8,935 nt of DNA from Candidatus Melainabacteria bacterium (GTDB taxonomy: Bacteria; Actinomycetota; Actinomycetes; Mycobacteriales; Pseudonocardiaceae). Where the stretch lies: the NCBI GenBank assembly GCA_903970565.1, contig CAJCJE010000599.1:1-8935 (forward strand), written 5' to 3'. Below are positions 1 through 6,573 of this stretch, piece by piece (position 1 is the first letter of the stretch; every line of letters begins with the position of its first letter). Both the position numbers and the translations under genes were made by a program. The notes under the pieces are model-generated. The model was not told where the DNA came from. It was given only the letters and a program-made list of their open reading frames with translations, and did no database searches.

Positions 1-721
1 CCGAGGTGATGAGCTTGGCGATGTCCTCGCCGAGGACGCTGTAGTAGTCGTACACGTTGGCGCGGCCGGCCTCACCGTCATGCGCGGCGTAGTAGGCGAT
101 GGCGACCAGGCGCGGGGCGCCTTCGTTGCCGGCTTCCTTCCAGGCGGCGCGGGCGGCATCGAATGCCTCGGCGATCATCGAGGCCGGCATGGAGGCGCCG
201 ACGTAGCCGACGCCCCACTTGGCCATCCGGGCCATCGTGGCTGGCGCGCTGCCGCCGAAGAGCATCGGAACCTGGCGCGCGTGCGAGGTGACGGCAGGGT
301 TCGGGCCGCCGGCGACCAGGTTGCCGGCCCAGATGTCCCGGTAGATTTCCAGGTCGCGGTCGAACCGCTTGCCGCGAGCGGCCATCGGCAGGTTCTCGTC
401 CGGGAAGTCGTCCGGGCGACCGCCGATACCGAGACCGATGGTCAGTCGGTGACCGGAGATGCCGTCGATGCCGGCCAGCTCCTTGGCAAGCACCTCGGCC
501 GGCCAGGTCGGGGCGAGCAGGACATTGCTGATCAGTTCGACGGAACTGGTCACGGCCGCCGCGGCGGCCAGCGTCACGGTGTCATACACGCCAGGGTAGG
601 CGAAGCGGCCGACGGTGCCGAGGGAAGAGAACCCGGCGGCTTCCGCCCGCGAGGCCCATTCCGGAATGTGGGTGGGATTCACATCTCGCACCTGATTCGG
701 AATACCGATGCCGATTTTCAT
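1..721 (-). CDS. Luciferase-like (LLM class) flavin/F420-dependent oxidoreductase, partial (C-terminus beyond left edge)
   Basis: An open minus-strand frame starts at the ATG at 719-721 and runs without a stop through the left edge, giving 240 codons. The protein begins MKIGIGIPNQ. It carries GLGIGGRPDDF (about residues 96-106) and VPMLFGGSAP (about 151-160), the glycine-rich segments typical of the bacterial luciferase-like TIM-barrel superfamily, which uses reduced FMN or F420. In actinobacteria this subfamily is usually annotated as F420-dependent, but the cofactor and substrate cannot be read from the sequence. A GAAGGA ribosome site (729-734) lies 7 bases upstream, supporting this start. 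Family members are commonly about 280-350 residues, so some 40-100 residues are probably missing at the edge. The gene follows the liv operon on the same strand but has its own likely promoter. Family assignment is firm; function is not. Confidence 0.88.
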   Translation of the reverse strand, partial: MKIGIGIPNQVRDVNPTHIPEWASRAEAAGFSSLGTVGRFAYPGVYDTVTLAAAAAVTSSVELISNVLLAPTWPAEVLAKELAGIDGISGHRLTIGLGIGGRPDDFPDENLPMAARGKRFDRDLEIYRDIWAGNLVAGGPNPAVTSHARQVPMLFGGSAPATMARMAKWGVGYVGASMPASMIAEAFDAARAAWKEAGNEGAPRLVAIAYYAAHDGEAGRANVYDYYSVLGEDIAKLITS

Positions 722-793
722 TCAGGATTCCTTCGCTGGAGCCATGATGAACATCGGGGCGCCCGAATGGCGAATCCCCGAATCGTACAACCA

Positions 794-822
794 AGGCTAT
801 GCCACCACGGTTGACCGTTCAA
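794..822 (-). promoter_or_regulatory. Probable promoter of the LLM oxidoreductase
   Basis: Read on the minus strand there is TTGAAC (817-822) as a -35 element, a 17-base spacer, and TAGCCT (794-799) as a -10 element of TANNNT type. This would place the transcription start near 787 and leave a leader of about 65 bases before the ATG at 721. The -35 element sits inside an inverted repeat (809-824), which suggests repression by occlusion. The call rests on motif match and spacing only. Confidence 0.45.
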
Positions 823-824
823 CC
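809..824. promoter_or_regulatory. Operator-like inverted repeat upstream of the LLM oxidoreductase
   Basis: GGTTGACCGTTCAACC is a perfect inverted repeat with 6-base arms (809-814 and 819-824) around a 4-base centre. Its size and position over the -35 element fit a site for a dimeric repressor such as a TetR-family protein. A second inverted repeat, CCACTG-CTGGT-CAGTGG (823-839), overlaps it by two bases. No regulator gene is present in the window, so the binding protein is unknown. Confidence 0.4.
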
Positions 825-859
825 ACTGCTGGTCAGTGGCTCGCATCGGCCGGCGCTCG

Positions 860-912
860 CCAGAACGCCGCCGAACCCGGCGGACTCGGCGGCGTACTCG
901 GCGGCGTTCTGG
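860..912 (-). terminator. Stem-loop downstream of livF, likely terminator of the liv operon
   Basis: CCAGAACGCCGCCGA (860-874) pairs perfectly with TCGGCGGCGTTCTGG (898-912), a 15-bp GC-rich stem with a 23-base loop. It begins 29 bases after the livF stop codon. No T-run follows on either strand, which is common for actinobacterial terminators but means the call rests on stem strength and position. The 10-base segment TCGGCGGCGT occurs twice (886-895 and 898-907), so the left arm can form either a 15-bp or a shorter 10-bp hairpin. Confidence 0.55.
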
Positions 913-941
913 AATCGGCTTTCGGACACAGGCGCGCCGGC

Positions 942-1655
942 TCAGGCGACGCCGAGGTAGGCCTCCTTGACGGCCGGATCGGCCAGCATCTCCTTACCGG
1001 TTCCGGTGCGCGAGATGCTGCCGGTCTCCAGTACGTACGCGCGGTGCGCGCGGGAGAGGGCCTGCTGGGCGTTCTGCTCGACGAGCAGCACCGTGGTGCC
1101 CTGCTGGTTGATCTCGGTGATGATCCGGAAGATCTGCTGGATGATCTGCGGGGCCAGTCCCATCGACGGTTCGTCGAGCAGCAGCAGCCTCGGGTTGGCC
1201 ATCAGGGCTCGCCCGATCGCCAGCATCTGCTGCTCACCACCGGACATCGTGCCGCCGACCTGGGTGCGGCGCTCGGCCAGCCTCGGGAACAGGGTGAACA
1301 CCCGGTCGAAGTCCTCGTTGAGCTTCTTGCGGTCCTTGCGGGCGTAGGCACCCATGTCGAGGTTCTCCAGCACGGTCATGCCGGGAAACACCCCGCGCCC
1401 CTCGGGCACCTGGGAGATGCCGCGCACCACCCGCAGGTCGGCCCGCAGCTTGCTGATGTCCTCGCCGTCGAAGGTGATCCGGCCGTGCGAGAGCGGCCGG
1501 ATACCGGAGATGGCCCGCATCGTGGTGGACTTGCCGGCGCCGTTGGCGCCGATCAGCGAGACGATCTCGCCCTCGTCCACCGAGATCGAGATCTCGTGCA
1601 ACGCCTGAATCCGTCCGTAGTGGACGGACACCTCGTGCAGCTCAAGCAGCGCCAT
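942..1655 (-). CDS. livF: Branched-chain amino-acid ABC transporter ATP-binding protein LivF
   Basis: A 237-residue cytoplasmic ATPase of the LIV/HAAT importer; with LivG it forms the nucleotide-binding pair that powers uptake through LivH and LivM. Visible motifs are Walker A GANGAGKST (36-44), Q-loop Q82 in SQVPEGRG, signature SGGEQQ (138-143), and Walker B LLLLDEP (157-163) with catalytic E162. The usual switch histidine is replaced by glutamine in LVEQN (Q194), which is normal for LivF proteins. Length is the family norm of about 235. The ATG at 1653-1655 lies inside the end of livG (14-base overlap), with a weak GGGGGTG ribosome site about 7 bases upstream, so translation is probably coupled. 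It is the last gene of the operon. Transport specificity is set by LivK, and homologous systems also carry other amino acids, amides or urea. Confidence 0.95.
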   Translation of the reverse strand: MALLELHEVSVHYGRIQALHEISISVDEGEIVSLIGANGAGKSTTMRAISGIRPLSHGRITFDGEDISKLRADLRVVRGISQVPEGRGVFPGMTVLENLDMGAYARKDRKKLNEDFDRVFTLFPRLAERRTQVGGTMSGGEQQMLAIGRALMANPRLLLLDEPSMGLAPQIIQQIFRIITEINQQGTTVLLVEQNAQQALSRAHRAYVLETGSISRTGTGKEMLADPAVKEAYLGVA

Positions 1656-2577
1656 CGTCGGGCACCCCCAGGTAGGCGGCGATCACAGCGGGATTCTCCC
1701 TGATCTCGGCCGGTGCACCCTCGGCGATCTTCTTGCCGAACTCCAGCACCACGATCCGGTCGGTGACGCCCATGACCAGCCGCATGTCGTGTTCGATGAG
1801 CAGCACCGTGTACCCGTCGTCGCGGATCTTGCGGATCAACCCCATCAGGTCCTGCTTCTCCCTCGGGTTGAACCCGGCGGCGGGCTCGTCGAGGCAGAGC
1901 AGTTTCGGCTCGGTGGCCAGCGCGCGGGCGATCTCCAGCCGGCGCTGGTAGCCGTAGGGCAGATTGCGGGCCTTGTCAGCGGCCCGGTCGGCGATGCCGA
2001 CGAACTCCAGCAGCGCGGTGGCCCGCTCGACCACCTCGCGTTCCTCGCGGTGATGTCGGGGCAGCCGCAGCAGCGCGCCGGGCACGCTGGTCTTGTGCCG
2101 GGCGTCGGCGCCGACGACCACGTTCTCCAGCGCGGTCATCTCACCGAACAAACGGATGTTCTGGAACGTGCGGGCAATGCCCATCCGGGTGATCTGGTAA
2201 CGCTTGCGCCGGCCCATCGCCCGGCCCTCCAACAGGACCTGGCCGGAGGTGGGCCGGTAGACGCCGGTCATCGCGTTGAAGCAGGTGGTCTTGCCGGCCC
2301 CGTTGGGGCCGATCAGGCCGAGGATCTCGCCGCGCTTGATGTCGAAGTTCACCGTGTCCAGGGCGACCAGACCGCCGAAGCGCATGGTGACCTCGCGCAT
2401 TTCCAGCAGGGTGTCCCCGACCCCGACCGCGATGTCCCGGTCCGGGGCGACGACATCGGCTACTTCGGCGGCGTGCTCGGCGCGCTGCGCTTCGGTCATC
2501 CGCTCGACCTCGGCGACGATGCCGCCCTCGACGGGTTCGGTCGGCTGCTCGGTCGGCTGCTCGGCTGGCTCGGTCAT
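1642..2577 (-). CDS. livG: Branched-chain amino-acid ABC transporter ATP-binding protein LivG, with long acidic N-terminal extension
   Basis: A 311-residue ATPase that pairs with LivF. Motifs are Walker [10 protein letters not shown] (90-98), Q-loop Q139 in RTFQN, the LivG-type signature region [10 protein letters not shown] (208-217), Walker B LLCLDEP (226-232) with E231, and switch histidine H263 in IEHDMRL. The ATPase fold begins near residue 58 ([13 protein letters not shown]), whereas LivG proteins usually reach this point within about 10-15 residues. The extra 55 or so residues are rich in Glu, Pro, Thr and Ala and look disordered. The start ATG (2575-2577) shares one base with the livM stop (TAATG) and has GGAGG 9 bases upstream, so it is well supported. 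An in-frame ATG at codon 27 is the main alternative. The open frame continuing upstream through livM is a codon-bias shadow, not a fusion. Confidence 0.94.
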   Translation of the reverse strand: MTEPAEQPTEQPTEPVEGGIVAEVERMTEAQRAEHAAEVADVVAPDRDIAVGVGDTLLEMREVTMRFGGLVALDTVNFDIKRGEILGLIGPNGAGKTTCFNAMTGVYRPTSGQVLLEGRAMGRRKRYQITRMGIARTFQNIRLFGEMTALENVVVGADARHKTSVPGALLRLPRHHREEREVVERATALLEFVGIADRAADKARNLPYGYQRRLEIARALATEPKLLCLDEPAAGFNPREKQDLMGLIRKIRDDGYTVLLIEHDMRLVMGVTDRIVVLEFGKKIAEGAPAEIRENPAVIAAYLGVPDDGAA

Positions 2578-3704
2578 TACTGCGCGCCTCCGTCCGGGGT
2601 TACCGAACTCTCGCTGGTGATCGGTTCCGGTCGTCCGAGCAGTTGACGATAGGCCTGCCGGCCCCTGGCCAACAGGCGCTGCCGGGCACCGAGCAGCCCC
2701 TGGGACCGGAAGATCATCAGCAGCACCAGCGCGACACCGAAGACGAGGTACTTCTTGTCGCCGAGGCTGTTGAACCGGTCGGGAATGTAGGCGACCAGGA
2801 ATCCGCCGATCATCACGCCGACCTTGTTGCCGGCGCCACCGAGGATGACCGCGGCCAGATACAGCACCGAGAACGGCACCGAGAAGTCCTGGTTGTTCAC
2901 GAAGCTGACCTGGCCACCGACCAGTGCGCCGGACAGACCGCCGATGCCGGCGCCGATGGCGAAGGCCCAGAGCTTGAACTTGAACGTGGACACCCCCATG
3001 ATCTGCGCGGCGTCCTCGTCCTCCCGGATGGCCACCCAGGCCCGGCCGACCCGACTGCGTTCGAGGTTTCCGACGAACAGCAGAATGACGATGATCAGAG
3101 TAACCATCAGCCAGTACCAGGGTTTGGCGTCGGTGTTGGAGAAGGTCTGCCCGAGCAGCTTCGGCGGGTGGCCGACGTTGTCCAGGCCGACGTTGCCGTT
3201 GAAGACCGGGATGATCGAGGCGAGCAGCCGGACGATCTCGCCGAAGCCGAGGGTGACGATCGCCAGGTAGTCGCCGCGCAGTCGCAGCGTCGGCGTGCCC
3301 AGGAGCAGGCCGAAGATCATCGTGACGATCATGGCGATCGGCAGCGTGGCCAGGTAGGGAATCTTGGCCAGCATGGATTCCGGGCTGGTCAGCAGCGCGG
3401 CGACGTAGGACCCGATGGCGAAGAAGCCGACGTAGCCGAGGTCGAGCAGGCCGGCCTGGCCGACGACCACGTTCAGGCCGAGCGCGATCATGGCGAACTC
3501 GGCCGCGTGGAACATCGAGGTCGCGAAGTCGACGCTGGTGCTGGCCAGGAACGGTGCGTTGATCTCCGGAATCAGGTAGATCAACACGACGAGGGGGATC
3601 AGCGCGACCCACTGCTGGGGTCGGGACAGTTCGTTCCACCGGTTGCGGAACCGGCGGACCGCGGATTCGTTGGCCGGCCGTGTCGCCGACGATGCCGTGG
3701 TCAT
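2577..3704 (-). CDS. livM: Branched-chain amino-acid ABC transporter permease LivM
   Basis: A 375-residue inner-membrane permease that forms the translocation channel with LivH. It has a hydrophilic N-terminus of about 30 residues, then a series of hydrophobic segments from about 32 to 332. Diagnostic stretches are [20 protein letters not shown] (75-94), the cytoplasmic coupling loop [20 protein letters not shown] (218-237) that contacts the ATPases, and [20 protein letters not shown] (283-302). The last 40 residues are hydrophilic and presumably cytoplasmic. The ATG at 3702-3704 overlaps the livH stop by the ATGA arrangement and has GGGAAGG about 7 bases upstream. The TAA stop overlaps the livG start. 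The tight junctions indicate one polycistronic message with coupled translation. Confidence 0.95.
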   Translation of the reverse strand: MTTASSATRPANESAVRRFRNRWNELSRPQQWVALIPLVVLIYLIPEINAPFLASTSVDFATSMFHAAEFAMIALGLNVVVGQAGLLDLGYVGFFAIGSYVAALLTSPESMLAKIPYLATLPIAMIVTMIFGLLLGTPTLRLRGDYLAIVTLGFGEIVRLLASIIPVFNGNVGLDNVGHPPKLLGQTFSNTDAKPWYWLMVTLIIVILLFVGNLERSRVGRAWVAIREDEDAAQIMGVSTFKFKLWAFAIGAGIGGLSGALVGGQVSFVNNQDFSVPFSVLYLAAVILGGAGNKVGVMIGGFLVAYIPDRFNSLGDKKYLVFGVALVLLMIFRSQGLLGARQRLLARGRQAYRQLLGRPEPITSESSVTPDGGAQ

Positions 3705-4705
3705 ACCCGCGCCTTCCCCAGCGACTCACCGAGAATCCCGGTCGGCCGAATCATCAGAATGAGGACCAGTACCACGAAGGCGATGACGTCGGTCCATTGC
3801 GCGTTACCGAGCAGGGTCGCGCCGTACTCGCCGATCAGCCCGATCAGCAGACCGCCGAGCAGGGCTCCGCGAATGTTGCCGATCCCGCCGAGCACGGCGG
3901 CGGCGAACGCCTTGATACCCAGGATGAATCCGCCGTTGTAGATGACGCCGGAGGGCACCTTCATCACGTAGAACAAAGCTGCCGCGCCGGCGAGGATGCC
4001 GCCGATGAGGAAGGTCAGCATGATGACCCGTTCCTTGTTGACCCCCATCAGGGTCGCGGTGTCCGGGTCCTGGGCGACCGCGCGGATACCCCGGCCGAAC
4101 CGGGTCCGCTTGAGGAACTGGTCGACGCCGACCGCGAGCACGATCGCGGCGAGGAAGATGATCAGCTGCTGGTCGTCGACGTTGCTGCCGAACACGCTGA
4201 ACAGCGGCTTGGGGATGAACATGATCACGGAGTTCTCCGCGTTGGGCCCGCGCCACCATTCGATCAGGTACTGGATGGTGAACGAGGCGCCGATCGCGGT
4301 GATCAGGAAGGCCAGCGGCGGCGCGCCCTTCTTGCGCAGCGGCCGGTAGGCGACGCGCTCCAGGACGACCGCGACGATCCCGGAGACGACCATCGCCAGG
4401 ATCATGGCCAGCAGCAGGTCGCCGATCAGCGCCGGCGTGCTCAGGCCGGGCGGGGAACCACCGAAGCCGAGGAAGGACAGGGTGAACACGACTGCGTACG
4501 CACCCGAGATGAACACCTCGGAGTGCGCGAAGTTGATCAGGCGAAGCACACCGTAGACCAGGGTGTAACCCATCGCGATCAACGCGTAGATGGCGCCGTA
4601 GGCCAAACCGTCAAAGGTAAGGCTCCAGAATTCGGCTTTGAAACCGCTGACGTCGAAGGTTATCCAACTCGACCCGTCAGCGAGAAACGCAGTCAGTGGG
4701 TGCAC
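3701..4705 (-). CDS. livH: Branched-chain amino-acid ABC transporter permease LivH
   Basis: A 334-residue inner-membrane permease, partner of LivM. Family hallmarks are MGYTLVYGVLRLINFAHSEV (45-64), the coupling loop RFGRGIRAVAQDPDTATLMG (202-221), and ILGIKAFAAAVLGGIGNIRG (261-280). Multiple hydrophobic segments run from about 30 to 320. The start is GTG (4703-4705), with an AAGGA ribosome site 9 bases upstream; there is no competing in-frame ATG nearby. E. coli LivH is slightly shorter (about 308), and the extra length is mostly N-terminal, including an amphipathic stretch before the first membrane segment. The stop TGA overlaps the livM ATG. It lies 117 bases after livK, a gap holding a strong stem-loop. 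Confidence 0.95.
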   Translation of the reverse strand: MHPLTAFLADGSSWITFDVSGFKAEFWSLTFDGLAYGAIYALIAMGYTLVYGVLRLINFAHSEVFISGAYAVVFTLSFLGFGGSPPGLSTPALIGDLLLAMILAMVVSGIVAVVLERVAYRPLRKKGAPPLAFLITAIGASFTIQYLIEWWRGPNAENSVIMFIPKPLFSVFGSNVDDQQLIIFLAAIVLAVGVDQFLKRTRFGRGIRAVAQDPDTATLMGVNKERVIMLTFLIGGILAGAAALFYVMKVPSGVIYNGGFILGIKAFAAAVLGGIGNIRGALLGGLLIGLIGEYGATLLGNAQWTDVIAFVVLVLILMIRPTGILGESLGKARV

Positions 4706-4728
4706 GCCTCACGTTCCTTCTCGCAGAG

Positions 4729-4777
4729 CCGGGCATGTGCTCCGCCGGCAGTGGACGCCGACGAAGCACATGCCCGG
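4729..4777 (-). other. Intercistronic stem-loop between livK and livH
   Basis: CCGGGCATGTGCT (4729-4741) and AGCACATGCCCGG (4765-4777) form a perfect 13-bp stem with a 23-base loop, which itself contains a possible 4-bp inner stem (CGGC/GCCG). In the transcript it starts 45 bases after the livK stop and ends about 10 bases before the livH ribosome site. There is no U-run, so it is more likely a partial attenuator or a block to 3'-to-5' RNA decay than a full terminator. Such elements after binding-protein genes are known to raise binding-protein level relative to permease. The structure is seen in sequence; the role is inferred. Confidence 0.65.
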
Positions 4778-4822
4778 TCATAAACCTGAGCGGGACTACA
4801 AACCGGTGTTCGGTGCTGCGCG

Positions 4823-6058
4823 CTAGGAGATCGTGCCGAGGTAGACGATCTGCCCGTTCTTGACCTCGTAGGCGTAGATGGTCGAGGTCGACAGCTCACC
4901 GGTGGAGCTCCACTGGAAGTGCTTGCTCAGGCCGTCGCCGTTGTAGTTCTTGACGTAGCTCAGCAGCGCCGGACGGGTGGTGATGCCGGTGTCGATGCCC
5001 TTGAGCAGGATGGTCGCCGAGTCGTAGCCCTCGACCGAGTAGGTACCGGGGGCAACGCCGCCGCTGACCTTCTCGTAGGCAGAGGCGAAGTTCGGGATCA
5101 GGCTGCCGTCAAGGCAGGGGCAGGTGAAGTAGGCGTTCTTGGAGGCCGAGCCGGCGAGCTTGACGAACTCGGGGTCCTTCACGCCGTCCGGGCCGACGAA
5201 CTCACCGGTGAAGCCCTGGCTGGACAGCTGCTGGTCCAGCGGAGCGGCTTCGGTGTAGTAACCGGCGTAGAACACCGCGCCGGGCTTGGCGGCCATCACC
5301 TTGCTGACCGTGGAACCGAAGTCCTTCTGGCCGGTGGTGACCTTGTCGTTGCAGTTGGCGTCGTCCTTGGAACCCAGCGCCTTGATGGTGGCGGCGGCCA
5401 GGCCGATGCCGTAGGCGGAGTCGTCCTGGATCACGCAGACCGAGGAGGCCTTGAGTTCACTGGTCATGAACTTCGCCGCGGCCGGGCCCTGCACGTTGTC
5501 GTTGGCCAGACCACGGAAGAAGGTGTTGTAGCCCTGCTGGGTCAGGCTCGGGTTGGTCGCCGAGGGGGTGATGTGCACCAGGCCGGCGGACTGGAAGATG
5601 TTGTCGGCCGCCTCGGACTCACCGGAGAACGGCAGGCCGACGACACCGATGATGTCCTGCTGACCGACCAGCGAGGTGACGACACCCGGCGCCTTGTTCG
5701 GGTCGCCCTCGGTGTCGAAGGTCTTCAGCTGGACCTGGCAGTTCGGGTTGGCCGCGTTGTGCGCGTTCACGGCGGCCTTGACACCGTTGAGAATGTTGAT
5801 GCCGAGCTGCGCGTTGTTCACCGACTCGGTGCCGGCGTAGGCGAGGCTGACCCCACTGCACGTCGCCTTGCCGTCGCCGGCGGGATTGGCCGCGTCGCTG
5901 GGCACCGGCACGTTGGTCACCACCGGCAGGCTGGGCCCGGACGAGCTGCCGCCCGACGAACTGCTCGCCGACGTATTCGCCGCGCACGCGCCAACGGCCA
6001 GTGACAGCACCGCTGCCACCGTGACCGCGCGCGCCAGCTTTGCTGCAGACACCCGCAT
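4823..6058 (-). CDS. livK: Branched-chain amino-acid ABC transporter substrate-binding lipoprotein LivK
   Basis: A 411-residue extracytoplasmic binding protein that delivers substrate to LivHM. Residues 1-24 are a lipoprotein signal peptide (RVSAAKLAR, then a hydrophobic core) ending in lipobox VGAC with lipidated C25. A Ser/Gly-rich tether follows (about 28-42), then a type I periplasmic binding fold of the LIV-binding/ANF-receptor kind from about 68. GLPFSGESEA (141-150), ITPSATNP (163-170), DDSAYGIG (212-219) and VEGYDSATI (342-350) correspond to the usual ligand-binding and hinge segments. Six further cysteines occur (67, 107, 208, 236, 313, 315), including an unusual CPC. GGAGG (6060-6064) is only 1 base from the ATG at 6056-6058 but 7 bases from an in-frame GTG at 6050-6052, which may be the true start. 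An upstream ATG at 6107-6109 adds 17 residues, lacks a ribosome site and spoils the signal peptide. Exact ligand is unknown. Confidence 0.93.
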   Translation of the reverse strand: MRVSAAKLARAVTVAAVLSLAVGACAANTSASSSSGGSSSGPSLPVVTNVPVPSDAANPAGDGKATCSGVSLAYAGTESVNNAQLGINILNGVKAAVNAHNAANPNCQVQLKTFDTEGDPNKAPGVVTSLVGQQDIIGVVGLPFSGESEAADNIFQSAGLVHITPSATNPSLTQQGYNTFFRGLANDNVQGPAAAKFMTSELKASSVCVIQDDSAYGIGLAAATIKALGSKDDANCNDKVTTGQKDFGSTVSKVMAAKPGAVFYAGYYTEAAPLDQQLSSQGFTGEFVGPDGVKDPEFVKLAGSASKNAYFTCPCLDGSLIPNFASAYEKVSGGVAPGTYSVEGYDSATILLKGIDTGITTRPALLSYVKNYNGDGLSKHFQWSSTGELSTSTIYAYEVKNGQIVYLGTIS

Positions 6059-6078
6059 ACCTCCAAAAGAACCCCTGG

Positions 6079-6108
6079 CCGCCACTTGGCGGATTGCCCG
6101 AACGGGCA
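6079..6108 (-). promoter_or_regulatory. Two adjacent palindromes in the livK 5' leader
   Basis: CCGCCACTTGGCGG (6079-6092) and TGCCCGAACGGGCA (6095-6108) are each perfect inverted repeats with 6-base arms and a 2-base centre. They are separated by 2 bases and their centres are 16 bases apart. They end about 14 bases upstream of the livK ribosome site. As RNA they would form two tandem hairpins; as DNA they could be a double operator. I could not place a convincing livK promoter, so I cannot say whether they are always transcribed. Confidence 0.5.
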
Positions 6109-6573
6109 TGGATAGGGCTGAAAGTTAGCGGGCAACTCACAGCATGGACAGCGCGACCCCCCGTATGTATCCACATCGTGACGGTGTTAATGCGTCAGAA
6201 ACCTGGACAAAAGGACGTTCGATACTAAAACGGGCGTGATAGCCTGGCCCAGATGCGCGAATTATCACCGTAAGTGCCCAATTAACCACGCCGACTCCAC
6301 GGTCGGCCTAGTGACTCCCCCACGGACGCCACCGGCCTCTCCTGACCAACGCACGACCACCACGCGACTAGCGCACGCCCTCGCGGACCAGCACAAACCA
6401 GCCCGACCAGCACTTTCCAGGCCGTTCTCGCCAGGACCGAGCCGGAGTAGGGCCGAATTTCGGCACTACCGAACAACCCTGGGTTTCGTGACGGTTTTTC
6501 GAGTTTTCGAGCGCGCCCGAGAAGGCCGACCGACCGGCTCGGCCGGTTGTCGGAATCGGCTCACCGGACCGAC
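6109..6573. other. Long non-coding gap between pdtaR and livK
   Basis: I see no credible gene in these 465 bases. Short open frames exist but lack ribosome sites, coding bias and recognisable domains. The stretch is less GC-rich than the flanks around 6130-6290 and probably carries the livK promoter, although no pair of -35 and -10 elements with good spacing stands out. TAGTAT on the minus strand at 6222-6227 is a -10-like hexamer with no good -35. Inverted repeats seen are GCCGAA-T-TTCGGC (6452-6464), AACCC-T-GGGTT (6475-6485) and the larger hairpin at 6526-6553. TTTTCGAG is tandemly duplicated at 6496-6511. Confidence 0.5.
6526..6553 (-). terminator. Hairpin downstream of pdtaR, possible terminator
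   Basis: CCGAC (6526-6530) pairs with GTCGG (6549-6553), and inside it ACCGGC (6533-6538) pairs with GCCGGT (6542-6547) around a 3-base loop. A small 2-by-1 internal loop separates the two helices. It starts 20 bases after the pdtaR stop codon. No T-run follows on the minus strand. Position and GC-rich pairing suggest a terminator of U-less type, possibly incomplete, which would allow some read-through toward livK. Confidence 0.45.

Noticed and set aside
80..814. Plus-strand frame opposite the LLM oxidoreductase
   Set aside because: The minus-strand LLM frame has clear family motifs; this one is a shadow.
2578..3729. Upstream extension of livG into a 695-residue protein
   Set aside because: The frame stays open because of high GC, but its product here is Arg/Gly/Pro-rich without domains and lies wholly over livM. 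The start at 2577 has a good ribosome site.
2643..3941. Long plus-strand open frame opposite livM and livH (432 codons)
   Set aside because: It is rich in Asp, Gln, Glu, Arg and Gly with no domain, the usual antisense pattern of a GC-rich membrane-protein gene.
3680..4783. Long plus-strand open frame opposite livH
   Set aside because: Composition is antisense-like and it has no family motifs; livH on the other strand is certain.
4919..6004. 361-codon plus-strand frame opposite livK
   Set aside because: Gly/Val/Arg/Asp-rich shadow with no recognisable domain; livK explains the region fully.
6178..6213. GlnR-type nitrogen box near the livK promoter (a GTGAC and a GAAAC occur)
   Set aside because: The spacing of the half-sites does not fit the gTnAC-N6-GaAAC pattern, and the second box is absent.
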